From an uncultured Oscillospiraceae bacterium (lineage in GTDB: Bacteria > Bacillota > Clostridia > Oscillospirales > Oscillospiraceae): 40,295 nucleotides of DNA. The notes beneath the pieces were generated by a model that had not been told where the DNA came from, did no database searches, and saw only the letters and a list, made by a program, of their open reading frames with translations. The stretch covers positions 1-40,295 of the forward strand of contig CANPXZ010000005.1 of assembly GCA_947587485.1 (NCBI GenBank), given 5' to 3'. Shown here one piece after another: positions 22,865 to 29,720 of this stretch. Position 1 is the stretch's first letter, and each line of letters opens with the position of its first letter. The position numbers and the translations under genes are program-made.

Positions 22865-22987
22865 ATGTCAGAAATTCTGAAACGGAACCAGATCCACTTT
22901 GCCAACTGGAGCCGCCCGGCGGCACTGAAAGCCATCATTACAGGCGCGGGAGTCCTCCTCGGGCTCCTCATGCCGCTGGTTTTCTGA
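22865..22987 (+). CDS. Small membrane protein (40 aa)
   Basis: Short gene with CGGAGG at 9 bases before ATG 22865. The product has a basic N-terminus (K-R-N, then R-P and K) and a C-terminal hydrophobic helix from about residue 22 to the end (Ile/Gly/Val/Leu-rich, ending V-F). It looks like a single-span or surface-lying peptide with the N-terminus inside. It may be a type I toxin-like peptide or an accessory subunit; no antitoxin RNA is evident. It is supported by the good ribosome site and composition rather than length. Confidence 0.55.
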   Translation: MSEILKRNQIHFANWSRPAALKAIITGAGVLLGLLMPLVF

Positions 22988-23024
22988 CACACAAAAGCGA
23001 CACCGGCAAACGCCGTGTCAGATA

Positions 23025-23035
23025 ACAACTGAATA
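23025..23035 (+). repeat. 11-base repeat ACAACTGAATA, copy 2
   Basis: Second copy of the 11-mer, 30 bases before the ATG at 23066. An imperfect hairpin (GACAC...GTGTC, about 22999-23019) lies just before it in the 78-base gap. Confidence 0.5.
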
Positions 23036-23065
23036 CATCACACACGAAAGGAGAAAACGAATCCA

Positions 23066-23923
23066 ATGGTAAACCTTGAGAAACAGCAGCCCAAAAACCT
23101 GACCGTCCAGGTCTTCATGGGGGCAAAAGGCGAAATGCTCGGCCGCTGCACGCTGCTCATCGTCCAGGAAGGCGCCATCGTCCCGGTCCCCGCGGACGTA
23201 CTGGCGGCAAAAGCCTACCCTGACGACGTGTCCGTCGTAAAGCTGTCCGAAAACATGGCCAGCAAAGCCGCCATCATCATCGCCCAGAAGATCCTGTCCA
23301 CCCCGACGGTACAGAGCCCGGTATTCATCGCCTGCCCCGACAAGTCCGTCCTGGACGCCCTCTGCAGCGTGGAATACCCCGCGCCGGACACCGGCAAGAC
23401 GGTCCGGCTGGTCGCCGCCGGCACCAAGCCCGCCGCGCCTGTCAAGAAAGCCCCGGCCAGGAAGCCTGCCGCACCGAAACCGGCAAAGGCGGCCAAACCC
23501 GAACCGGCAAAATCCGAACAGGCAAAAGACGAGGTCGCTGAGATGCTCGGCGAAGACCTGCCCGCCAAAACACCGGACGTATCCGACATCTCGGAACCGG
23601 AGTTCATGGAGGAGGCCCTGGTCAAGCCCAACGGAGAGGCAAACCTGGATCCCGTCCCCGAAACGAAAGACCCGGAACCGCCCAAGTCAGACAACGCGGC
23701 CTCCAGGATCATCCACATCATGCGGACCAAGGTCCCTGCCGGGTGCATCGCGCCCTGCCTGGACGCCATCCGCGAGGCGGACGACCCTGAGATCACACTG
23801 CCGCTCCAGGTGAAGCTCAAGCTGGCCCGCTCCGGCTTTGACGCCAACCCCGACGAAATCACCGCGAAGCTGGCACCCGTGTTCGCCGAAATCAAAACCC
23901 TCATGGCCGAAGCAGCCCAGTAA
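23066..23923 (+). CDS. Two-domain protein with Ala/Pro/Lys-rich linker
   Basis: 285 residues, ATG 23066, with AAAGGAG about 16 bases upstream, which is a long spacing. The N-terminal about 115 residues are beta-rich with a 'K-A-A-I-I-I-A-Q-K-I-L' helix. Residues about 120-155 are a low-complexity Lys/Ala/Pro linker (A-P-K-P-A-K repeats), then an acidic stretch to about 205 and a helical C-terminal domain (210-285). This layout is typical of modular scaffolding, phage structural or DNA-associated proteins, but no family is recognised. It directly precedes another unknown gene by 14 bases. Confidence 0.75.
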   Translation: MVNLEKQQPKNLTVQVFMGAKGEMLGRCTLLIVQEGAIVPVPADVLAAKAYPDDVSVVKLSENMASKAAIIIAQKILSTPTVQSPVFIACPDKSVLDALCSVEYPAPDTGKTVRLVAAGTKPAAPVKKAPARKPAAPKPAKAAKPEPAKSEQAKDEVAEMLGEDLPAKTPDVSDISEPEFMEEALVKPNGEANLDPVPETKDPEPPKSDNAASRIIHIMRTKVPAGCIAPCLDAIREADDPEITLPLQVKLKLARSGFDANPDEITAKLAPVFAEIKTLMAEAAQ

Positions 23924-23937
23924 GAAAGGAGCCACCC

Positions 23938-24456
23938 ATGTCCGAAGAGAAAAAGAAGTCCGTCATGATCGATTCCTGGAACTACGATGAGACGGACAAG
24001 GAGCGCCCCGTGCACCTGAAGTACCAGGACGGGACCGAGCTCCTGGTACAGAAATCCGTGTTCGACCGCGCCTTCGGAGTCATCGTGACGGTAGACAAGG
24101 ACACCTGCATCGCGGAGTTCGCCATCCCCGACGCCCAGGCAGCCATGCTGCTCCTACTCCCCCAGCAGGGCGTTACGGTCAAAGACCTCACAGTCCTCGC
24201 CCAGAAGATCGGCCAGGACGGCGTCTATGAGACGATCGAAGCAGTGTCCCAGACCGGCAAGTACCACGCCATGGGCCTGGTCCGCAGCGATGTCATCACG
24301 CATGCCGATAAGGCGTCCCTGGAACGGGCAATCGCCGCCTCCCTGGACAGGCTCAGCCTGCAAAAGAACGACGGCGCCCACGTACATGCCTACACCGACC
24401 AGTCGGCCAGTATGACCGTCAAGGTCTGGCTCGGCACCGACGTCGACATGCGCTGA
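23938..24456 (+). CDS. Hypothetical protein
   Basis: Unrecognised 172-residue protein, ATG 23938 with AAAGGAG. Two beta-rich parts flank a Leu-rich 'A-M-L-L-L-L-P-Q-Q-G' helix near residues 69-78. The C-terminus has an A-H-V-H-A-Y strand and ends in a V-K-V-W-L-G-T strand. It closes the transcription unit, since a strong terminator follows 14 bases after the stop. Confidence 0.75.
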   Translation: MSEEKKKSVMIDSWNYDETDKERPVHLKYQDGTELLVQKSVFDRAFGVIVTVDKDTCIAEFAIPDAQAAMLLLLPQQGVTVKDLTVLAQKIGQDGVYETIEAVSQTGKYHAMGLVRSDVITHADKASLERAIAASLDRLSLQKNDGAHVHAYTDQSASMTVKVWLGTDVDMR

Positions 24457-24469
24457 TACGTGCTTTTCA

Positions 24470-24510
24470 AAAGGCCCCTGCCCGAAAATCAGGGCGGGGG
24501 CCTTTCCCTT
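24470..24510 (+). terminator. Rho-independent terminator
   Basis: AAAGGCCCCTGCCC (24470-24483) pairs with GGGCGGGGGCCTTT (24492-24505) with one mismatch around an 8-base loop, then CCCTT. It ends the unit of the gene at 23938. Confidence 0.8.
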
Positions 24511-24511
24511 G

Positions 24512-24522
24512 ACAACTGAATA
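24512..24522 (+). repeat. 11-base repeat ACAACTGAATA, copy 3
   Basis: Third copy, 19 bases before ATG 24542 and fused to a TTGACA hexamer (24509-24514). A promoter using that hexamer would need a -10 box inside the ribosome site, so a promoter call is not made. Confidence 0.5.
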
Positions 24523-24541
24523 GAAATATAGGAGAATTTTT

Positions 24542-24865
24542 ATGGACCAAAAATACAGAAAGTTATCCAACGGATACTACCAGGGAACAGACGGATATTT
24601 GTACGATTACGCGTGGCAGGCCGCTTCCGGCGATACGGGCTACGCCCTGGACACCAACATCAAGCGCATCCCTTACGGGCTTGGCACAGTCTGGAAGGCC
24701 AGCAACGGCCGATATTACGATACCAAGTGGGAGGCCATGCACCACACCCGTATCAACACCTGTTCCGAAGCGGAACAAATGCGCAGCGTCGGGAAGGTGC
24801 TGTCGGACCGCGAGGTCATAGAGATGGCCGTGGCCGGTACCCTTCATTCTTACAAACTGGCATAA
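24542..24865 (+). CDS. Small Tyr-rich protein
   Basis: 107-residue protein, ATG 24542 with TAGGAG upstream. The N-terminal half has repeated 'G-Y-Y-Q-G-T-D-G-Y-L-Y-D' and 'S-N-G-R-Y-Y-D-T-K-W-E-A' segments, about 50 residues apart, that look like two related beta-hairpin motifs (aromatic residues after Gly). The C-terminal half is helical. No signal peptide. Function unknown. Confidence 0.7.
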   Translation: MDQKYRKLSNGYYQGTDGYLYDYAWQAASGDTGYALDTNIKRIPYGLGTVWKASNGRYYDTKWEAMHHTRINTCSEAEQMRSVGKVLSDREVIEMAVAGTLHSYKLA

Positions 24866-24897
24866 AATATGCGCGACACAGAAAGGACAGTTCACAT

Positions 24898-25539
24898 ATG
24901 CAGGACTACAGCACCGTGTACCTCTTCAGCCATGACATGAAGACCGTGCTTTTTGAGAAGACCCATGCCGGCCCGGAAACCGCGTCGCTGCGTGGCTTTA
25001 CGGCCCTCGTTACGGACTACAGCGCGGAACCGGAAAAAGCCGTGAAGGAAGCCTTCGTGAAAGACATCTGTGTCAGCATCGACCAGACCCGGCTCATGCA
25101 TATGGGCACGGTCAGCAACACCCTGGAAGGCCCCGGGTCCGTCATGCACTTCTTTTATGGCATCTTAGATCCGCAGGCCACCGATCAGGTCGACAGGGCC
25201 ATCATCCGGCAAAAGCTGGACCGGTCGCCACGCACGCTGCTCTGGATCAAAGCGGACGATGTCCGGCACGCCGCCATCGCGGACGAACGTTACGCCGGCC
25301 AGGGCATCCACCAGTACTTCGTGAACCAAGCCTGTACCGACCTGTGCATCAGGGATTCCGAGACGCTGGCCTACGATCTTTACGAGACGCACGCCAATGA
25401 AACGTCATCCCGTCCCTACATCAAAAACATGACCGAGCGCTGCGCCCGCTATGTGTCACACCTTCTTAACAAGGCAGTCACAGACAGCGAAACGGCCTAT
25501 AAGGCTGTCCCGACCGGCGGCACGGTGGATTTCAATTAA
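24898..25539 (+). CDS. Degenerate Nudix-fold protein
   Basis: 213 residues, ATG 24898 with AAAGGACAG upstream. It is a full-length paralog of the Nudix hydrolase at 11859: both start with a 'Y-x-V-x-F/L-F' strand and 'K-T-H', share the 'A-E-P' before the box helix and a distinctive 'R-Y-A-G-x-G-x-x-x-x-x-V-N-x-A' far downstream. The Nudix helix here reads K-E-A-F-V-K-D-I-C-V where R-E-I-R-E-E-T-G-V is required, so the catalytic Glu pair is gone. It probably binds but does not cleave its nucleotide ligand, perhaps as a sensor, sponge or partner of the active copy (inference). Confidence 0.75.
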   Translation: MQDYSTVYLFSHDMKTVLFEKTHAGPETASLRGFTALVTDYSAEPEKAVKEAFVKDICVSIDQTRLMHMGTVSNTLEGPGSVMHFFYGILDPQATDQVDRAIIRQKLDRSPRTLLWIKADDVRHAAIADERYAGQGIHQYFVNQACTDLCIRDSETLAYDLYETHANETSSRPYIKNMTERCARYVSHLLNKAVTDSETAYKAVPTGGTVDFN

Positions 25540-25557
25540 GAGAGGGGGTGCCGTCCC

Positions 25558-26523
25558 ATGCGCGACATCTGGAACCCGTGGCACGGGTGTATCAAGTATT
25601 CCGAAGGCTGCCAGAACTGCTACATGTATGCCCTGGACAATCGCCGTGGCGTGGAGCGGCCCTCCAGCGATATTTACAGGACGAACAATTTCAACTACCC
25701 GCTCAAAAAGGACCGGAACGGCAATTACAAGCTCCGTCCAGGCGAGCGGATCCGGGCAAACATGACCTCTGATACATTCCTGGAACAGGCCGACGAATGG
25801 CGGGACGAATTTTGGAACATCATCAAGACCCGTTCAGACCTGGAATTCTGGCTGCTGACCAAGCGCATCCCCAGGATCGAACAGTGCCTGCCGGACGACT
25901 GGGGTAGCGGGTATCCCAACGTGTTCTTAAATATCACCTGCGAAAACCAGCGGGCCTTCGACGAACGCTGGCCGATCTTTGAAAAAATCCCCGCCGCAGC
26001 CAAAGGCATCTGCTGCGCACCGTTGTTATCCATGATCGACCTGACGCCGGCCCTGAAATCCGGGCAGATATGCGAAGTATCCGCCGGCGGCGAAAACTAC
26101 GACAATCCCCGTCCATGTGATTATGACTGGGTCTGGCTCTTGCACGAGCAATGTCGCGTGTACAAAACTACGTTCTACTGGTATGAGACCGGGACCTATC
26201 TCGTCCGGGACGGCAAGACAGCATACATCCCATACAAGCACGACCAGTCAACCATCGCCGGCGCCGCCAGGTTGAACCTGTTCTATCCGGGATCCCATGA
26301 CGGGATTATTCTCAAAGACCCCGTCACGCACGAAATCCTGGATAAAGCCAAGCTGCGCCAGCCCATGTATAATCCGCTGCACTGCCTCAACTGCGGCAAC
26401 CGCGGCATGTGCAACGGCTGCGACCCGGACTGCAAACAGCGGGACAAGTCCTTCAAAATGGCGACATCCGAAGAGATGGACGCCCTGGAGGCTGCCTGGA
26501 AAGAACAGTATAACGCAAAATAA
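25558..26523 (+). CDS. DUF5131 phage Gp37/Gp68-like protein
   Basis: 321 residues, full length for the family. The N-terminus 'I-W-N-P-W-H-G-C-I-K-Y-S-E-G-C-Q-N-C-Y-M-Y' is the hallmark of DUF5131 (phage Gp37/Gp68); the three Cys are arranged C-x6-C-x2-C and are thought to hold an iron-sulfur cluster as in radical SAM-like enzymes. A second cluster near residues 279-299 (C-L-N-C-G, M-C-N-G-C, D-C-K) adds more Cys, which may bind a further cluster or zinc. The biological reaction is not known. GTG/ATG choice is clear: ATG 25558 follows AGAGGGGGTG. It lies 18 bases after the degenerate Nudix gene. Confidence 0.88.
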   Translation: MRDIWNPWHGCIKYSEGCQNCYMYALDNRRGVERPSSDIYRTNNFNYPLKKDRNGNYKLRPGERIRANMTSDTFLEQADEWRDEFWNIIKTRSDLEFWLLTKRIPRIEQCLPDDWGSGYPNVFLNITCENQRAFDERWPIFEKIPAAAKGICCAPLLSMIDLTPALKSGQICEVSAGGENYDNPRPCDYDWVWLLHEQCRVYKTTFYWYETGTYLVRDGKTAYIPYKHDQSTIAGAARLNLFYPGSHDGIILKDPVTHEILDKAKLRQPMYNPLHCLNCGNRGMCNGCDPDCKQRDKSFKMATSEEMDALEAAWKEQYNAK

Positions 26524-26535
26524 CGAGGTGACACC

Positions 26536-26991
26536 ATGCTGTACTATGTGACCGGCGACATGTTCGCCATTGATTACCAGGCCTACGTCAACACGGTCAA
26601 CTGCGTAGGGGTCATGGGAAAGGGCGTCGCCCTCCAGTTCAAGAACCGCTGGCCGGAAAACTACTGGCTCTACAGGGATGCCTGCTTCCGCGACGACGAG
26701 TTCAAGCTGACCCCCGGCGGCATCTTCGTGACCAAGTGTGACAACGCACCTGTCATCGTCAATATGGCGACCAAGAACCACTGGCGCGACCCGTCCCGCC
26801 TGCGCTGGGTGGAAACCGGCATCATGGAGCTCAGCTCCTGGCTGATCCTGAACCCGGATATCAAATCCCTGGCCATGCCCGCTCCTGGGTGCGGAAACGG
26901 AGGCCTCCGCCCCCGTGATGTCAAGCCCATCATCGACAAATACTTATCCGGCCAAAAGGCCAACATCTATGTCTACAACCTCCGGTTGTAA
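26536..26991 (+). CDS. DarG-like macrodomain protein
   Basis: 151 residues, almost only a macrodomain. 'V-N-T-V-N-C-V-G-V-M-G-K-G-V-A-L-Q-F-K' (18-36), 'A-T-K-N-H-W-R-D-P-S' (78-87) and 'P-A-P-G-C-G-N-G-G-L' (115-124) match the DarG/TARG1-type branch of macrodomains. DarG removes ADP-ribose that the toxin DarT2 puts on thymidine in DNA. The C-terminal DarT-binding domain of full DarG is absent and there is no neighbouring toxin, so the gene may be an orphan antidote carried by the element (inference). ATG 26536 has GAGGTG upstream. Confidence 0.92.
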   Translation: MLYYVTGDMFAIDYQAYVNTVNCVGVMGKGVALQFKNRWPENYWLYRDACFRDDEFKLTPGGIFVTKCDNAPVIVNMATKNHWRDPSRLRWVETGIMELSSWLILNPDIKSLAMPAPGCGNGGLRPRDVKPIIDKYLSGQKANIYVYNLRL

Positions 26992-27018
26992 AATAAATAT
27001 CCAGGAAAGGAGAAAACG

Positions 27019-27201
27019 GTGGCCCAGAAACGCATTAAAAACGTCTATGACGACGTGAACGAGAACAAGCTGAAACTTACTTATGACGACGGAACCCACG
27101 GCGAGATCGACCTGTCCAAAGCAAGATCCATGCCGGTCGTCAGCCTCGTCGGCCTAACGCTGAAACAGGCGAAAGCCGCGATCGGCATCAAGAACAAATA
27201 A
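27019..27201 (+). CDS. Small hypothetical protein (PASTA-like end)
   Basis: 60-residue protein from GTG 27019 with AAAGGAG upstream. The second half, 'P-V-V-S-L-V-G-L-T-L-K-Q-A-K-A-A-I-G', resembles the start of a PASTA repeat, but the rest of that fold and any membrane anchor are missing, so I give no functional call. It lies just before the first repeat protein gene. Confidence 0.6.
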   Translation: MAQKRIKNVYDDVNENKLKLTYDDGTHGEIDLSKARSMPVVSLVGLTLKQAKAAIGIKNK

Positions 27202-27219
27202 AAAAAGGAGGCGTCGCGC

Positions 27220-28299
27220 ATGGCCCAAACACAAGACCACACAGGCAGAGCCTGGCCCAGTGTCAAGGCCATGTGCGATGCCTTCAACATCCCGATGACG
27301 ACGTTCAACAACCGGCTCAAACGCGGCTGGACCCTGGAACAGGCCCTGACAACGCCCCGGGACACGACCCGGCCGAAACACAAATTTGTCAAGCCTGTAA
27401 AAGACTTCAAAGGCGTTGAATACCCGACCGTGGGTGCCATGTGTGCCGTCTACGGGATCTCTGAAAAAGTCTACTGGTCCCGCAAGCGCATCCTGAAATG
27501 GGACCTGGAAAAGATCCTGACCACGCCGCTCCAAACCATCGCAAAAAACGCGAAACAGGTCACAGACCACAACGGCAAGGTCTTTAACTCCATCAGCGAG
27601 CTGTGCCGCTATCACAAGATCGGCCTCTCGACGTTCCGGGAGCGCATCAAGCGCGGCTGGACCATCGAAGAAGCCCTGACGGGCCATGTTGAACGCAAAA
27701 AGATCGAATCGCGCCCAGTCCCTGGCCCAGACGGCAAAAACTACCCGTCCGTAAATGCCATGTGCCGGGCAAACCATATCAGCCGGACCATGTACCTGAG
27801 CCGCATCCGTGCCGGGTGGGACGAGCACGACGCCGCGACGCAGCCATTCGTCATCAACGCGAAGCCGTGTACCGACATGTTCGGAAAGTCCTTCCCGGCC
27901 ACATTTCTGATGGCCGAGTACCACCGGCTGCCAAAATACGCGGTCCAGGGAAAAGACCTGTCCAGATCACACCTCATAAGGCTTATCCGGCAAACCTGGT
28001 CCGGGACATCCTGCGGCAAATACAGAAACCTGCGGCCACTCACATGGCCCTGGTTCCTGGCATCCATCAAAAACAACGATGTCATCGTCCCATACCAAAT
28101 GCTGCTCAAAATCTATCACGATTCCCAGGACTTCATCCCAGTCCGTGAGACCGGTGCGAAAAACCAGAAGGTCAAAATACTCAAAAACTTAGGCTTCCCA
28201 TGGTTTTTGTGCGAGATGGACAGCACGCAATACGTTTTGGACTATGACACCATCATCCGGATCCACGTAGACTCGAACTTCGGGCTTACAAGAAAATAA
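27220..28299 (+). CDS. Tandem helix-turn-helix-like repeat protein 1
   Basis: 359 residues. Four clear and one degenerate copy of a unit of about 42 residues occur at about residues 6-46, 62-103, 115-155, 169-208 and 218-245. Each unit reads D-x-x-G-x-x-F/Y-x-S/T, then a helix 'A-M-C-x-x-Y-x-I', then 'T-x-x-x-R-x-x-x-G-W' and 'A-L'. It looks like a beta hairpin plus helix-turn-helix, related to the DNA-binding repeats seen beside phage HNH and homing endonucleases (NUMOD-like). The last about 90 residues form a unique C-terminal domain with a 'W-F-L-C...Y-V-L-D' strand pair shared with the protein at 29717. ATG 27220 follows AAAGGAGG. A DNA-reading role is likely but not shown. Confidence 0.85.
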   Translation: MAQTQDHTGRAWPSVKAMCDAFNIPMTTFNNRLKRGWTLEQALTTPRDTTRPKHKFVKPVKDFKGVEYPTVGAMCAVYGISEKVYWSRKRILKWDLEKILTTPLQTIAKNAKQVTDHNGKVFNSISELCRYHKIGLSTFRERIKRGWTIEEALTGHVERKKIESRPVPGPDGKNYPSVNAMCRANHISRTMYLSRIRAGWDEHDAATQPFVINAKPCTDMFGKSFPATFLMAEYHRLPKYAVQGKDLSRSHLIRLIRQTWSGTSCGKYRNLRPLTWPWFLASIKNNDVIVPYQMLLKIYHDSQDFIPVRETGAKNQKVKILKNLGFPWFLCEMDSTQYVLDYDTIIRIHVDSNFGLTRK

Positions 28300-28319
28300 T
28301 GAGATAAGGAGGGCCCTGC

Positions 28320-29720
28320 ATGAAAACTCGACAGTTCCCCGCTGATTACAGCACACTCAACGACGACCAGAAATACGCCTTCCAGGCGCTGGCCTACGGT
28401 TATGACTCCGGTAAGAACTTCTTCCTGACCGGTGACGCCGGCACCGGCAAATCCTACCTGATCGACGTCTTCACAAAATATTGCGACATGAACGGTATCA
28501 ACCTGCTCAAATGCGCCCCCACCGGCGTCGCGGCAACAGCCATCGGCGGCGTCACCATGCACCGGCTCTTCAAGCTGCCGCTGACGGTCCTGACGGACCG
28601 CATCGAAGGATCACAATATGCCAACCTGTACAAGACGCTGGTCTACGCCGACATCATCTTCATCGACGAGGTCAGCATGGCCCGTGTAGACATTTTCGGC
28701 AACGCCATGGCCCAGGTCCGCTCGGCCAGCCAGTACCGTGCAAAGAATGGGAAGAACCCGATCCAGGTCATCCTGTGCGGCGATTTCGGCCAGCTCATGC
28801 CTGTCATCACCCAGAAGGACCGCGAGCTGTATTCCGAGGTCACAGGACGCGACATCGGCAACGGATGCTGCTACAACTCCCATTGGTGGACCGAGTTCGA
28901 CTTCCAACCGATCCTGCTGTCCCAGCCCATGCGCCAAACTGACATGGCCTTCTGCAAGGCCCTGGACAACCTCAAGATCGGCGTCAAGGCCGACATGGAC
29001 TACCTGAACCAGAACAGCGCGGACAAGCCCCAAGATGGCGGCATCTGGCTCTGCGGTTACAACAATACGGCCGCTGAAAAGAATGCCCTTGGTATCTGTA
29101 ACCTGCCCGGGGAACTGTACCAAAGCGACGCCGAGGTCACCGGCAAGGCCAATGTGAAGCAGACGAATTTTGCCGAGCGCCTGCCCTACAAGATCGGCGC
29201 CCGCGTCGTCATGTGCATGCAGGAGCCCCGTTCCCAAGGCCATTCCATGTCGTACCACAACGGCAGCCTGGGCACGATCACGGCCCGCGCCCGTTCCGGC
29301 GAGGCAGTCCAGATCAGGCTCGACACCGGCATCTCCGTCTGGGTCAGCAAGATCGACCTTCCGTTTTATGACTACACGGTCCACGACGGGCACATCCAGC
29401 CCGTGGAGATCGGCCACGTCCGCCAGTTCCCGTTCAAGATCGGCTACGCCGTGACCATCCATAAGGCCCAGGGCCAGACCTATGACAAGATGAACCTGGT
29501 CCCGGAGATCTTCATGGCCGGCCAGCTCTATGTAGCCATGTCCCGCTGCAAGACCCTGAGCAAGATCTATATCCAGCCTGACGCCTACGGCCTCAAGATC
29601 ACGCCTGACAAGATCCGTGCCAACATGGAGACCGTCAAGTTCCTGATCGACACGGACGCCAAATCGGCCAGCTTCAAAAACTGGTTCATGGGCGCCCTGT
29701 ACGACAGGAACGCGGGTTGA
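28320..29720 (+). CDS. Pif1/RecD-like SF1 helicase
   Basis: 466 residues. Walker A G-D-A-G-T-G-K-S (38-45), an 'A-P-T-G-V-A-A' motif Ia (66-72), D-E-V-S (116-119), C-G-D-F-G-Q-L-M-P motif III (153-161), Q-P-M-R-Q-T motif IV, 'I-H-K-A-Q-G-Q-T' motif V region and 'Y-V-A-M-S-R' motif VI are all in place. It should unwind DNA 5'-3' using ATP. Phage and plasmid Pif1 relatives (Dda-type) help replication restart or recombination. It has no extra nuclease domain. It lies between two modular repeat proteins; ATG 28320 follows AAGGAGGG and its end overlaps the next gene by 4 bases. Confidence 0.92.
   Translation: MKTRQFPADYSTLNDDQKYAFQALAYGYDSGKNFFLTGDAGTGKSYLIDVFTKYCDMNGINLLKCAPTGVAATAIGGVTMHRLFKLPLTVLTDRIEGSQYANLYKTLVYADIIFIDEVSMARVDIFGNAMAQVRSASQYRAKNGKNPIQVILCGDFGQLMPVITQKDRELYSEVTGRDIGNGCCYNSHWWTEFDFQPILLSQPMRQTDMAFCKALDNLKIGVKADMDYLNQNSADKPQDGGIWLCGYNNTAAEKNALGICNLPGELYQSDAEVTGKANVKQTNFAERLPYKIGARVVMCMQEPRSQGHSMSYHNGSLGTITARARSGEAVQIRLDTGISVWVSKIDLPFYDYTVHDGHIQPVEIGHVRQFPFKIGYAVTIHKAQGQTYDKMNLVPEIFMAGQLYVAMSRCKTLSKIYIQPDAYGLKITPDKIRANMETVKFLIDTDAKSASFKNWFMGALYDRNAG

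Noticed and set aside
24509-24537. TTGACA followed at 17 bases by GAGAAT as a promoter
   Set aside because: The -10 match is poor and overlaps the ribosome site of the gene at 24542, which would give an almost leaderless transcript.
20243-26991. A complete DarTG toxin-antitoxin pair
   Set aside because: No neighbouring gene shows DarT features, and the macrodomain protein lacks the DarG C-terminal toxin-binding part.
27019-27201. PASTA-domain protein
   Set aside because: Only the first 20 or so residues of a PASTA-like unit can be seen; no full repeat, kinase or membrane anchor.
28611-29462. Minus-strand open frame of 283 codons
   Set aside because: Antisense to the helicase gene with all its motifs; no ribosome site.
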